A stretch of 64,000 nt of DNA from contig CANFLV010000010.1 of assembly GCA_947448025.1 (NCBI GenBank), positions 1 through 64,000 on the forward strand, in the 5' to 3' direction. The notes below the pieces were generated by a model. That model ran no database searches and had not been told where the DNA came from. It saw nothing but the letters and a program-made list of their open reading frames with translations. This DNA is from Oxalobacteraceae bacterium. Lineage in GTDB: Bacteria; Pseudomonadota; Gammaproteobacteria; Burkholderiales; Burkholderiaceae_D. Both the position numbers and the translations under genes were made by a program. Of the stretch, positions 29,474 through 37,670 are shown one piece after another. Numbering within the stretch: the stretch's first letter is position 1; the number at the start of each line of letters is the position of its first letter.

Positions 29474-29806
29474 ATGAGCGAATCCGAATTCCTGGCCCTG
29501 GCCGATGCGACCATGCGGCGTATCGAGGCCGCGCTGGAGCAAGCCACCGATGATGATGAAGTGGATGTCGACTGCAGTCGCAGCGGCAATGTCCTCGACA
29601 TCGAGTTCATCGACAATGGCTCGAAAATCATCGTCAATAGCCAAGCGCCGATGCAGGAAATCTGGGTCGCTGCGAGGTCGGGCGGTTTCCACTACAAACG
29701 CATAGCCGGGCAGTGGCGCAATACGCGCGACGGCAGCGAACTGTTCGCCGCCCTGTCGCTGATGGTCAATGAGCAGGGGGCTGGCAGCGTCGTTCTCAGC
29801 GAGTAA
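29474..29806 (+). CDS. cyaY: Iron-sulfur cluster assembly protein CyaY (frataxin)
   Basis: Bacterial frataxin binds iron and modulates the cysteine desulfurase IscS. The ATG at 29474 (MSESEFLALADATMRRIEAALE) has GGAG 7 nt upstream and gives 110 residues. The acidic ridge (TDDDEVDVDC) and the beta-sheet core (LDIEFIDNGSKIIVNSQAPMQEIWVAARSGGFHY) are present. It converges on mrcA 33 nt downstream. The divergent arrangement with lptM-lysA is common in proteobacteria. Confidence 0.95.
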   Translation: MSESEFLALADATMRRIEAALEQATDDDEVDVDCSRSGNVLDIEFIDNGSKIIVNSQAPMQEIWVAARSGGFHYKRIAGQWRNTRDGSELFAALSLMVNEQGAGSVVLSE

Positions 29807-29839
29807 TTGAAAACCTAAGTGTCAAAAACGCGGCGCGGT

Positions 29840-32203
29840 TCAGAACAGTTCGTTCTTGACCTCGTCGCGTTTCTTTTCATCTGGCGACTGCCCGCGCCCC
29901 TCGAGGCTGCGCACGCCCGTGCCACTGGCATTCTCGACATACTGGTAATCGCCATTCACCTGCACCACGCCATCCGGCACGGCGCGTTCCTGAATCGGCG
30001 CATCACGCAGCGCTTTTTGCATGTAGCTGATCCAGATCGGCAGGGCGATGCCGCCGCCGGTTTCCTTGCTGCCCAGGCTTTTCGGCTGGTCAAAGCCGAT
30101 CCAGGCGATGCCGACGACTTTCGGATGATAGCCGGCGAACCATGCATCGACCGCATCATTCGTGGTGCCGGTCTTGCCGGCGAGGTCGGGCCGCTTCAGC
30201 GACAGCGCCTTGCGCGCGGTACCGAAGCGCACGACATCCTTGAGCATGCTGTCGACGAGGAAGGCATTGCGTTCATCAATGACGCGGTTCGCTTCATTGC
30301 CTGCCTTATCCGGATTGGCTTGCGACAGGACTTTGCCCTGTGAATCGGTAATGCTGGCGATCAGGTAGGGATTGACCTTGTAGCCGCCATTGGCAAACAC
30401 GGAATAGGCGCCCGCCATTTGCAGTGGTGTGACTGAGCCGGCGCCGAGCGCCAGCGTCAGGTAGGGTGGATTTTTCTCGGCATCGAAGCCGAAGCGGGTC
30501 GTATATTCCTGGCCATACTTCGCGCCTATCCTGTGCAGGATGCGAATCGAGATCATGTTCTTGGAATTCGTCAGGCCTTTACGCATCGTCATCGGCCCCT
30601 CGTAGGTACCGTCGTAATTCTTTGGCTCCCACGCCTGTCCGCCTGTCTGGCCGGCGTCAAAGCTGATCGGCGCATCATTGATGATGGTCGCCGGTGACAG
30701 GCCTTTTTCCAGCGATGCCGAATAAATGAAGGGCTTGAAGGAGGAGCCGGGCTGTCGCCATGCCTGCGTCACATGATTGAATTTATTGCGGTTGTAATCG
30801 AATCCGCCGATTAGTGCGCGGATCGAACCGTCTGCCGTATTCGCGGCGACAAAGGCAGAGGCGACTTCCGGCATTTGCGTAATGGTCCAGACTTGATTGT
30901 CCTTGAAGACGCGGATGACGGCGCCACGTTTCACTTTGCGATTCGGCGGCGCCTTGTCGCTCAGTAAATTCGTGGCAAAACCCAGACCCGTGCCGGTGAT
31001 CGAAATTTCCTCGCCCGAGGCGAGTACGGCGCGCACGCGTTTCGGGTCTGCATCGAGCACCACGGCAGCAACGATGTCGTCACTATCGGCATGGTCGGCC
31101 AGCTCTGATTCGATCGCTTCGTCGGCTTCGTCCTTCTTGGCCGGGATATCCATATAGGCTTCCGGGCCGCGATAGCTGTGCGCGCGCTCGTAATCCAGTA
31201 CGCCGCGGCGCAGGGCCGCATAGGCCGCATCCTGATCGGCTTTGGTGATCGTCGTATGGACGACCAGGCCGCGCGTGTAGGCTTCTTCCTTGAACTGCTC
31301 GTAGACCATCTGCCGCGCCAGCTCCGCGACATATTCCGCATGCATACCGAATTCGCTGCTATTGGTCTTGATGCGTAATTCTTCTGCCATCGCCTGTTTC
31401 AGCTGCAGATTCGTGATGTAGCCGAGCTGCTCCATGCGCTGCAGGATGTATTGCTGACGCACTTTGGCGCGACGCGGATTGACGACCGGATTATAGGCGG
31501 ATGGGGCTTTTGGCAAACCGGCCAGCATGGCCGCTTCAGCGACGGTCAATTGATTCAGGGTTTTGCCGAAATAGATTTGCGCAGCCGAGGCGAAACCGTA
31601 GGCGCGCTGACCCAGATAAATCTGGTTCATGTAGACTTCGAGAATCTGGTCCTTGCTCAGACTGGATTCGATTTTCCAGGCCAGCAGCGCTTCATACAAT
31701 TTACGTGTGTAAGTCTGTTCACTCGAGAGAAAAAAGTTTCGTGCAACTTGCTGGGTAATCGTTGAGGCGCCTTGTTTCGGGCCACCCAGCAGGTTATGCA
31801 GGGCCGCGCGCAAGATGCCCAGGTAATCGAGCCCGCCATGGCTGTAAAAGTGATCATCTTCTGCTGTGAGGATGGCATTTTTCATCAGGGCAGGGACATC
31901 CTTGATGCGCGCGACATTGCGTCTTTCTTCGCCAAATTCACCGATGAGGACATCGTCGGCCGACAGGATGCGCAGCGGGATTTTTGGCCGGTAATCGGTC
32001 AGCGTATCCAGCGCCGGTAAATTCGGATAGGCCATCGTCAGCACGAAGCCGAGCACGAGCGCGCCAATCAGGGCCAGGCCAGCACAGGCGCCGAGGCCGG
32101 CAATCACGATTTTTGTTGCTACGGACATATTGCTCCAGGAGCGTTTCGGTGTGACCGGCGCGTTCGTGCTTGCTGTGTTTGCTTCAGGTGTTTTCGATGT
32201 CAT
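29840..32203 (-). CDS. mrcA: Penicillin-binding protein 1A (bifunctional class A PBP)
   Basis: PBP1A polymerises and cross-links peptidoglycan in the periplasm. The 787-residue protein has a short cytoplasmic part, one membrane helix (about 28-55), a GT51 transglycosylase domain (catalytic Glu in TAEDDHFYSHGG) and a transpeptidase domain with SSFK (SxxK; GSSFKPFIYS), SKN and KTGT (AGKTGTTNDAVDAWFAGY). An extra OB-like region between them is normal for PBP1A. It is divergent from pilM, the standard arrangement in proteobacteria. Confidence 0.97.
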   Translation of the reverse strand: MTSKTPEANTASTNAPVTPKRSWSNMSVATKIVIAGLGACAGLALIGALVLGFVLTMAYPNLPALDTLTDYRPKIPLRILSADDVLIGEFGEERRNVARIKDVPALMKNAILTAEDDHFYSHGGLDYLGILRAALHNLLGGPKQGASTITQQVARNFFLSSEQTYTRKLYEALLAWKIESSLSKDQILEVYMNQIYLGQRAYGFASAAQIYFGKTLNQLTVAEAAMLAGLPKAPSAYNPVVNPRRAKVRQQYILQRMEQLGYITNLQLKQAMAEELRIKTNSSEFGMHAEYVAELARQMVYEQFKEEAYTRGLVVHTTITKADQDAAYAALRRGVLDYERAHSYRGPEAYMDIPAKKDEADEAIESELADHADSDDIVAAVVLDADPKRVRAVLASGEEISITGTGLGFATNLLSDKAPPNRKVKRGAVIRVFKDNQVWTITQMPEVASAFVAANTADGSIRALIGGFDYNRNKFNHVTQAWRQPGSSFKPFIYSASLEKGLSPATIINDAPISFDAGQTGGQAWEPKNYDGTYEGPMTMRKGLTNSKNMISIRILHRIGAKYGQEYTTRFGFDAEKNPPYLTLALGAGSVTPLQMAGAYSVFANGGYKVNPYLIASITDSQGKVLSQANPDKAGNEANRVIDERNAFLVDSMLKDVVRFGTARKALSLKRPDLAGKTGTTNDAVDAWFAGYHPKVVGIAWIGFDQPKSLGSKETGGGIALPIWISYMQKALRDAPIQERAVPDGVVQVNGDYQYVENASGTGVRSLEGRGQSPDEKKRDEVKNELF

Positions 32204-32539
32204 GCGCAGTGATGTCGTAAGGAAAAGAAAGTCACCCCATTATAGCTGTCTGCTTATGTTGTTCGGTGTCCGCCTATGCGTGGGGTCAATGGTGAATTGC
32301 CAACCAGTTGTGTTTTTTATATCTTTTGCGTCGGATTTTGACAACGCCACTATAAATTTCGTATAGGAAAATGCATATACTCTAATTGAGCCCGCACAAT
32401 CAGTCCGTGGAGCTGCCGATGAAACGACTTAAGTGTCGGTTTATAAACGATTTTCTGCAAAGCAGCGCGCATCAGTTCATTCGATCAACGAATTCGTGAT
32501 GCGTTCACGAAAATACCAGACATTTGGGGAGACGCGCTT
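32204..32539. other. 336-nt divergent intergenic region mrcA/pilM
   Basis: It holds the regulatory region of both divergent genes. On the + strand I see TTGACA at 32338 and TATAGG at 32362. The mrcA-proximal part has TTATAGCTG near 32241, which could be part of a - strand promoter, but I could not pair it with a convincing -35. No gene is evident in it. Confidence 0.6.
32338..32367 (+). promoter_or_regulatory. Candidate promoter of the pilMNOPQ operon
   Basis: A perfect -35 TTGACA (32338-32343) and TATAGG (32362-32367) with 18-nt spacing lie about 170 nt before pilM, implying a long 5' leader. Consensus match by eye only. Confidence 0.42.
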
Positions 32540-33622
32540 TTGGCTTTCGATTTTAGCTCCTTGTTCGGACAGAAAAATCCGCCCTTGATCGGTCTTGATA
32601 TCAGCACGTCGGGTATCCGGCTCGTTGAACTCGCGGAGGTCGGCAAGAACATGCTGCAGCTTGAACGCTTTGCGAGCGAATCCCTGCCGCGCGGCGCCGT
32701 TGTTGACGGCAATATTGAAAATATCGAGCAGGTCGCCGACGCCATACAGCGCGTCTGGAAAAAAAGCGGTGCGCGCACCAAACTGGTCGCACTTGGCATG
32801 CCCTCAGCCTCGGTCATTACGAAAAAGATCATTTTGCCGGGCGGCTCGTCCGAAGACGAACTTGAGCTCCAGGTTGAAAATGAGGCGAGCCAATACATTC
32901 CCTTTGCGCTCGATGAAGTCAGTCTGGACTTCGATGTGATCGGGCCGGCAGAAAATTCCGCGGAAGACATCGAGGTATTGCTGGCCGCCACGCGCAAGGA
33001 AAAAGTCGAGGACTGTGTCGCCGTGGCGCAAGCCGCAAACCTGACGCCACTGGTCATGGACATCGAGTCATTTGCCGCGCACGCTGCCATGGAACGGATC
33101 ATTGCCGCCTTGCCCAAGGGTGGCGAGGGCAAGATCATTGCCCTGTTTCGCATGGGCGCCCATCTGATGCACGTTGCCATGCTGCTCGACGGCCAGGTCG
33201 TCTATGAGCGCGAGCAGCCGTTTGGTGGCAACCAGCTCACGCAGGATATCGTCCGCACCTATGGCATGACATTCGAGCAGGCTGAACTGCGCAAGCGCGA
33301 CGACGAGCTGCCCGACGGGTATGAGCACGAATTGTTCGAACCCTTCCTCGACAATGCCGGCGTTGAAATCATGCGCGCGATCCAATTTTTTTATACGGCC
33401 ACGCCGCATACACGCGTTGACCAGATTTTTCTTGCGGGTGGCTGTGCCGTGATGGAGGGACTGATTGAGGCCGTCGCTGTACGCACGAAAATATCCTGTT
33501 CCGTGGTCAATCCATTTCAGGGCATGCAATTCGCTGCCAGCGTGCGCGAAAAGCAGCTGCAGCTGGATGCGCCTGCGTATCTCGTCGCCTGCGGTCTGGC
33601 GCTGCGGAGGTTCGATCGATGA
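32540..33622 (+). CDS. pilM: Type IV pilus assembly protein PilM
   Basis: PilM is an actin-like cytoplasmic ATP-binding protein that holds the PilN tail at the inner membrane. The 360-residue protein starts from TTG at 32540, with a strong GGGGAG 8 nt upstream. The actin-fold phosphate loop is LIGLDISTSGIRLVEL (residues 16-31), and GGNQLTQDI and FLAGGCAVMEG mark later fold elements. Its stop overlaps the pilN start by 4 nt. The adjacent PilN carries the matching binding motif. Confidence 0.96.
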   Translation: MAFDFSSLFGQKNPPLIGLDISTSGIRLVELAEVGKNMLQLERFASESLPRGAVVDGNIENIEQVADAIQRVWKKSGARTKLVALGMPSASVITKKIILPGGSSEDELELQVENEASQYIPFALDEVSLDFDVIGPAENSAEDIEVLLAATRKEKVEDCVAVAQAANLTPLVMDIESFAAHAAMERIIAALPKGGEGKIIALFRMGAHLMHVAMLLDGQVVYEREQPFGGNQLTQDIVRTYGMTFEQAELRKRDDELPDGYEHELFEPFLDNAGVEIMRAIQFFYTATPHTRVDQIFLAGGCAVMEGLIEAVAVRTKISCSVVNPFQGMQFAASVREKQLQLDAPAYLVACGLALRRFDR

Positions 33623-34236
33623 CACGCATTAACCTTTTGCCGCATCGGGAAATCCGGCGCAAGCAGCGAAAAAAGGAATTCTTTTCCTTATTGTTCCTGG
33701 CGGCGATCGTCGGCGCCATGATCGTGCTCGGTATCGGCGCCGTCATAGCGGGACAAGTCTCTAGTCAGGAGCTGCGCAATCATTTCATCAAGGATGAAAT
33801 CGCCAAGCTCGATGAACAAATCAAGGAAATCGCCAACTTGAAGCAAGAGATCGAGGGTTTGAAAGCACGTCAGGTGGCCGTCGAGGATTTGCAGAGTGAC
33901 CGTAACCAGCCTGTCTACCTCATGGATGAACTGGTGCGCCAGGTGCCGGAAGGAGTTTATCTGCGCGCTTTCAAGCAGGAGAGCCAGCGCGTCGTCATGA
34001 ATGGTTACGCACAATCGAATGAACGGGTTTCCGAACTGTTGCGCAACCTGAGCAATAACTCGCCTTGGCTGGAGCGGCCAGACTTGATTGAAATCCGTTC
34101 GACTGGCCTCGGCCAGGGACGGGATGCGAAGAAGGTCTTCGATTTCACGATCAATGTCGGTATCAAGCGCCCGCGCGACAAGGACAAACCAGCCGCCGCC
34201 GCTGCAACACCTGCCGCAACGCCGAAAGCGCCATGA
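33619..34236 (+). CDS. pilN: Type IV pilus assembly protein PilN
   Basis: PilN is an inner-membrane protein linking cytoplasmic PilM to periplasmic PilO. The 205-residue protein begins MTRINLLPHREIRRKQ; INLLPHR is the conserved peptide that docks into PilM. One membrane helix (about 21-44) is followed by a coiled coil (DEIAKLDEQIKEIANLKQEIEGLKARQ) and a ferredoxin-like periplasmic domain. The C-terminal tail is rich in Lys, Ala and Pro. Confidence 0.96.
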   Translation: MTRINLLPHREIRRKQRKKEFFSLLFLAAIVGAMIVLGIGAVIAGQVSSQELRNHFIKDEIAKLDEQIKEIANLKQEIEGLKARQVAVEDLQSDRNQPVYLMDELVRQVPEGVYLRAFKQESQRVVMNGYAQSNERVSELLRNLSNNSPWLERPDLIEIRSTGLGQGRDAKKVFDFTINVGIKRPRDKDKPAAAAATPAATPKAP

Positions 34237-34251
34237 GATGAAAGACACCCC

Positions 34252-34920
34252 ATGGAAAAATTAAGCCATTTTGGTGAAGTCATCCGCGCCCAGTTTCGTG
34301 GCCTCAATGGCCAGCATCCGGGGCAATGGCCCTTGCTGCCGCGCCTGGCATGCGCGCTTGGCGTCACCGTGCTCGTGCTCGGGCTAGGCTGGTATTTTTA
34401 TTGGGATGGCCAGCTCCAGCAGCTCGACAGCGGCGCCCAGGCGGAATTAAAGCTACGCGAAACCTACCGTAGCAAGCTGCAGCAATCGATCAATCTCGAT
34501 GAACTGCGCAAACAAAAAGAAAAAGTCGCTGAATACGTCGCGACGCTGGAAAAGCAATTGCCGAGCAAGGCCGAAATGGACGCACTGCTGTCCGACATTA
34601 ATCAGGCCGGGCTCGGGCGCGGCTTGCAATTTGAATTGTTCAAGCCGGGTCAGGTCGTGGTCAAGGATTACTACGCCGAACTGCCGATCGATATCAAGAT
34701 TTCAGGCAGTTACCACGACATCGGCGCCTTCACGAGCGACATTGCGAACCTGCCGCGTATCGTCACGCTCAACAACATGAGTCTGGTCACGGGTAAGGAT
34801 GGCAGCCTGACGCTTGATGCCATTGCCAAGACCTTCCGTTATCTCGATGCAGAAGAAGTCAGCCAGCAACGCAAGGCGGCGGCTGCGAAAAAAGCCGATG
34901 CCACAGGGGCGAAGAAATGA
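34252..34920 (+). CDS. pilO: Type IV pilus assembly protein PilO
   Basis: PilO forms heterodimers with PilN and links to PilP in the alignment complex. The 222-residue protein has one membrane helix (about 30-47, VTVLVLGLGWYFYW), a coiled coil (LRKQKEKVAEYVATLEKQLPSKAEMDALL) and a periplasmic domain with FKPGQVVVKDYYAELPIDIKISGSYHDIGAF, typical of the family. It ends in a Lys/Ala-rich tail, and the stop overlaps the pilP start as ATGA. Confidence 0.95.
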   Translation: MEKLSHFGEVIRAQFRGLNGQHPGQWPLLPRLACALGVTVLVLGLGWYFYWDGQLQQLDSGAQAELKLRETYRSKLQQSINLDELRKQKEKVAEYVATLEKQLPSKAEMDALLSDINQAGLGRGLQFELFKPGQVVVKDYYAELPIDIKISGSYHDIGAFTSDIANLPRIVTLNNMSLVTGKDGSLTLDAIAKTFRYLDAEEVSQQRKAAAAKKADATGAKK

Positions 34921-35468
34921 AGCGCCGAATTCTGTCACGCGTGCCATGCAAATGCATGATGATGACCTTCGTGCTGGTACTTGCCGGCTGCGGCGACAGC
35001 GGTATCGCCGAACTCAAAAGCTGGATGGCGCAAGTCCGCCGCGAGACGCGCGCCGTAGTTCCCCGGCTTCCGGCACCCAAGCAATTCACACCGTTCACGT
35101 ATGACGCCAAGGGCACGATCGACCCCTACAACCCGGCCAAGCTGATGAATGCCTTTGCCAAAGCACAGACGCGTTCCACGAATCCGATTGCGCCCGATCC
35201 GGCTCGTCCGCGGGAAGCGCTCGAAGCCTATCCGCTAGATGCATTGAAGATGGTCGGCACGCTGGAAAAAACCGGTCTCAGTTATGCGCTGCTGCAGGCC
35301 GACAAGACGATTTACCACGTCAAGGTCGGTAACTACATCGGCCAGAACCTCGGCATGGTGACCGGCATTACCGAAGCGAGTGTCGAACTTAAGGAAGTCG
35401 TCCAGGATGCCAGTGGCGACTGGGTCGAGCGTAAAGCAAAATTAGAATTGCAGGAGACAAAAAAATGA
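34917..35468 (+). CDS. pilP: Type IV pilus assembly lipoprotein PilP
   Basis: PilP is an inner-membrane lipoprotein that joins PilN/PilO to the secretin PilQ. The 183-residue precursor has a signal with lipobox VLAGC (Cys25), an extended region and a C-terminal beta-domain (LDALKMVGTLEKTGLSYALLQADKTIYHVKVGNYIGQNLGMV) that binds PilQ. Both ends overlap its neighbours by 4 nt, indicating tight coupling. Confidence 0.95.
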   Translation: MKRRILSRVPCKCMMMTFVLVLAGCGDSGIAELKSWMAQVRRETRAVVPRLPAPKQFTPFTYDAKGTIDPYNPAKLMNAFAKAQTRSTNPIAPDPARPREALEAYPLDALKMVGTLEKTGLSYALLQADKTIYHVKVGNYIGQNLGMVTGITEASVELKEVVQDASGDWVERKAKLELQETKK

Positions 35469-37624
35469 ATGCGCTAAAACCCAACAGCCGCGGCCTGGTC
35501 AAGAGGCTAAGGACATGCATGCAGGGCGCAATTTGGTTTTGCCTTACGCTGATCTCTACCGCTGCGTTGGCGCAGGAAAATGCCATCGAGTCCGTCAGTG
35601 CAACGCAGCAGGGCGCAAAGGTCGTGGTGCGCGTGGCTCTGAAAAATCCGCCAGCAAAAGCGCCGATCGGTTTTTCCATCACGAACCCGGCGCGCATTGC
35701 CATCGACTTCGGCGCGACGGCCAATGCCACCGGCAAGGGTTTGCATGAGATCGGTCTGGCCGATGTGCGTTCGGTCAATGTGGTGCAGGCGGGCGAACGT
35801 TCGCGTCTGGTCTTCAATCTTGCGCGGCCACTTAATTACCTGCTGTCCGTTGAGGGCAATGCCGTCGTCGTGACCATGGATGGCGCTGCTGTGCAGTCCT
35901 TGCTCCTGGCACTGCCCGGCGCGCCTGCGACTGCGACCAGCCAGGTCTTGCGCGATATCGATTTCCGCCGCGGTCCCAACGGCGAAGGTCGTATCGTGAT
36001 TGCCTTGCCCGGCGATCAGATTGGCGTCGATGTGCGCCAGCAGGGGCAGAATATTGTCGTCGACTTCATGAAGACGAGCCTGCCGGAACACTTGCGCAAA
36101 CGCCTTGATGTCGCCGATTTCGGTACGCCCGTCAACCTGATCACGACCGTAGCGCAAGGTGACAATGTGCGCATGACGATCGAGCCGAAAGGCTTGTGGG
36201 AACACAGCGCTTATCAAAGTGGCGGGCAGCTGGTGGTGGAAGTGCGGCCGATCAAGGAGGACCCGAACAAGCTGACACAAGGTGCGCAAGGCTACCGCGG
36301 CGAAAAGCTTTCGCTCAATTTCCAGAACGTGGAAGTACGCGCCGTGCTGCAGGTGATTGCCGACTTCACTGGCCTGAACATCATTACCAGCGACACGGTG
36401 AATGGCAACCTGACATTGCGGCTCAAGGATGTGCCATGGGACCAGGCGCTGGACATCGTCTTGCAATCCAAGGGGCTGGATATGCGCAAGAACGGTACCG
36501 TGATCCTGATCGCGCCCAAGGATGAATTGCTGACGAAAGAAAAGCTCGAGCTTGAACAGCGCTCGCAAATTGCCGATCTCGAACCGCTGCGCACGGAAAC
36601 CTACCAGCTCAATTACCAGAAAGCCGAATCCTTCAAGCTCGTCTTCGGCCTCGACGGTGCCGGTGACGGCAAGAACCGCATCCTCTCCAAGCGCGGCAGT
36701 GCCGTCATCGATCCGCGCACGAATCAATTATTCGTTACCGATATCGCTTCGCGTCAGGAAGAAATTCGCAAGCTCGTGCAGAAGACCGATATCGCGTCGC
36801 GCCAAGTCCTGATTGAAGCGCGCATCGTGGAAGCCGATGACAAGTTCAGCAAGAACCTGGGTGCGAAACTCGGCTTTGCCGATCTGCGCACCATCCGTGG
36901 CGGCGATGCCGGCTATCAGCTCTCAAGCAATAGCAATACGCGTGTCGCGGCGACCGGCAATCTGGCCGGCGTTGGTGAGCAAACTGGACAGATTAAGGCG
37001 ACTGATCAGAGCTATTCGCCCAATAGCCAATTTGTCAACTTGCCGGCGGCCGGCATTGATGGCTTGAATCCGGGCAGCCTCGCGATCAGTTTGTTTTCCG
37101 CCGCTGCAAACCGCTTCCTGAATCTGGAATTGACGGCGCTCGAAGCCGATGGCAAGGGCAAAATCATTTCCAGTCCGCGCGTGGTAACCGCCGACCAGCT
37201 CAAAGCCTTGATCGAGCAGGGGACTGAACTCCCTTACCAGCAAGCCACGAGCAGCGGCGCGACTTCCATCGCTTTCCGCAAGGCGAACCTGCGTCTGGAA
37301 GTCACGCCACAAATTACACCTGACGGCAACGTTATCCTCGATGTCGACGTGAACAAGGATAGTGTAGGGCAGGAAACCCGTGCGGGATTCGCGATTGACA
37401 CGAAGCACGTGAAAACCCAGGTCCTTGTCGAAAATGGTGGCACGGTCGTCCTTGGCGGAATTTTCCAGCAGACCGAACGTAATTCAGTCGTCAAAGTGCC
37501 ATTGCTGGGCGATGTGCCGGTGTTGGGCAATTTGTTCAAGACCACTTCGCGTACCAACGACAAGACCGAGCTACTCATTTTTATTACGCCGAAGATCGTT
37601 GCTGACCGGACTAGCGTCCGTTGA
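35465..37624 (+). CDS. pilQ: Type IV pilus secretin PilQ
   Basis: PilQ forms the outer-membrane gated pore for the pilus. The 719-residue precursor has a signal peptide (cleavage near ALA-QE, residue 37), two AMIN domains that bind peptidoglycan, an STN/N0 domain (LSLNFQNVEVRAVLQVIADFTGLNII, near residue 280), an N1 domain and the secretin core ending LPLLGDVPVLGNLFK-like (VPLLGDVPVLGNLFKTTSRTNDKTELLIFITPKIV). Last gene of the pil operon. Instead of aroK directly, a large lipoprotein gene follows. Confidence 0.97.
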   Translation: MNALKPNSRGLVKRLRTCMQGAIWFCLTLISTAALAQENAIESVSATQQGAKVVVRVALKNPPAKAPIGFSITNPARIAIDFGATANATGKGLHEIGLADVRSVNVVQAGERSRLVFNLARPLNYLLSVEGNAVVVTMDGAAVQSLLLALPGAPATATSQVLRDIDFRRGPNGEGRIVIALPGDQIGVDVRQQGQNIVVDFMKTSLPEHLRKRLDVADFGTPVNLITTVAQGDNVRMTIEPKGLWEHSAYQSGGQLVVEVRPIKEDPNKLTQGAQGYRGEKLSLNFQNVEVRAVLQVIADFTGLNIITSDTVNGNLTLRLKDVPWDQALDIVLQSKGLDMRKNGTVILIAPKDELLTKEKLELEQRSQIADLEPLRTETYQLNYQKAESFKLVFGLDGAGDGKNRILSKRGSAVIDPRTNQLFVTDIASRQEEIRKLVQKTDIASRQVLIEARIVEADDKFSKNLGAKLGFADLRTIRGGDAGYQLSSNSNTRVAATGNLAGVGEQTGQIKATDQSYSPNSQFVNLPAAGIDGLNPGSLAISLFSAAANRFLNLELTALEADGKGKIISSPRVVTADQLKALIEQGTELPYQQATSSGATSIAFRKANLRLEVTPQITPDGNVILDVDVNKDSVGQETRAGFAIDTKHVKTQVLVENGGTVVLGGIFQQTERNSVVKVPLLGDVPVLGNLFKTTSRTNDKTELLIFITPKIVADRTSVR

Positions 37625-37670
37625 TTCGCATGAGCTCCCCTGTCCCAGCAGTTTTAAATCAGGAACCAAA

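Noticed and set aside
29446-29637. N-terminal extension of the LptM lipoprotein
   Set aside because: It is the reverse strand of cyaY and would bury the signal peptide inside the protein.
35507-36727. About 400-codon frame antisense to pilQ
   Set aside because: Same reasoning; pilQ domains are intact on the + strand and the antisense product shows no family features.
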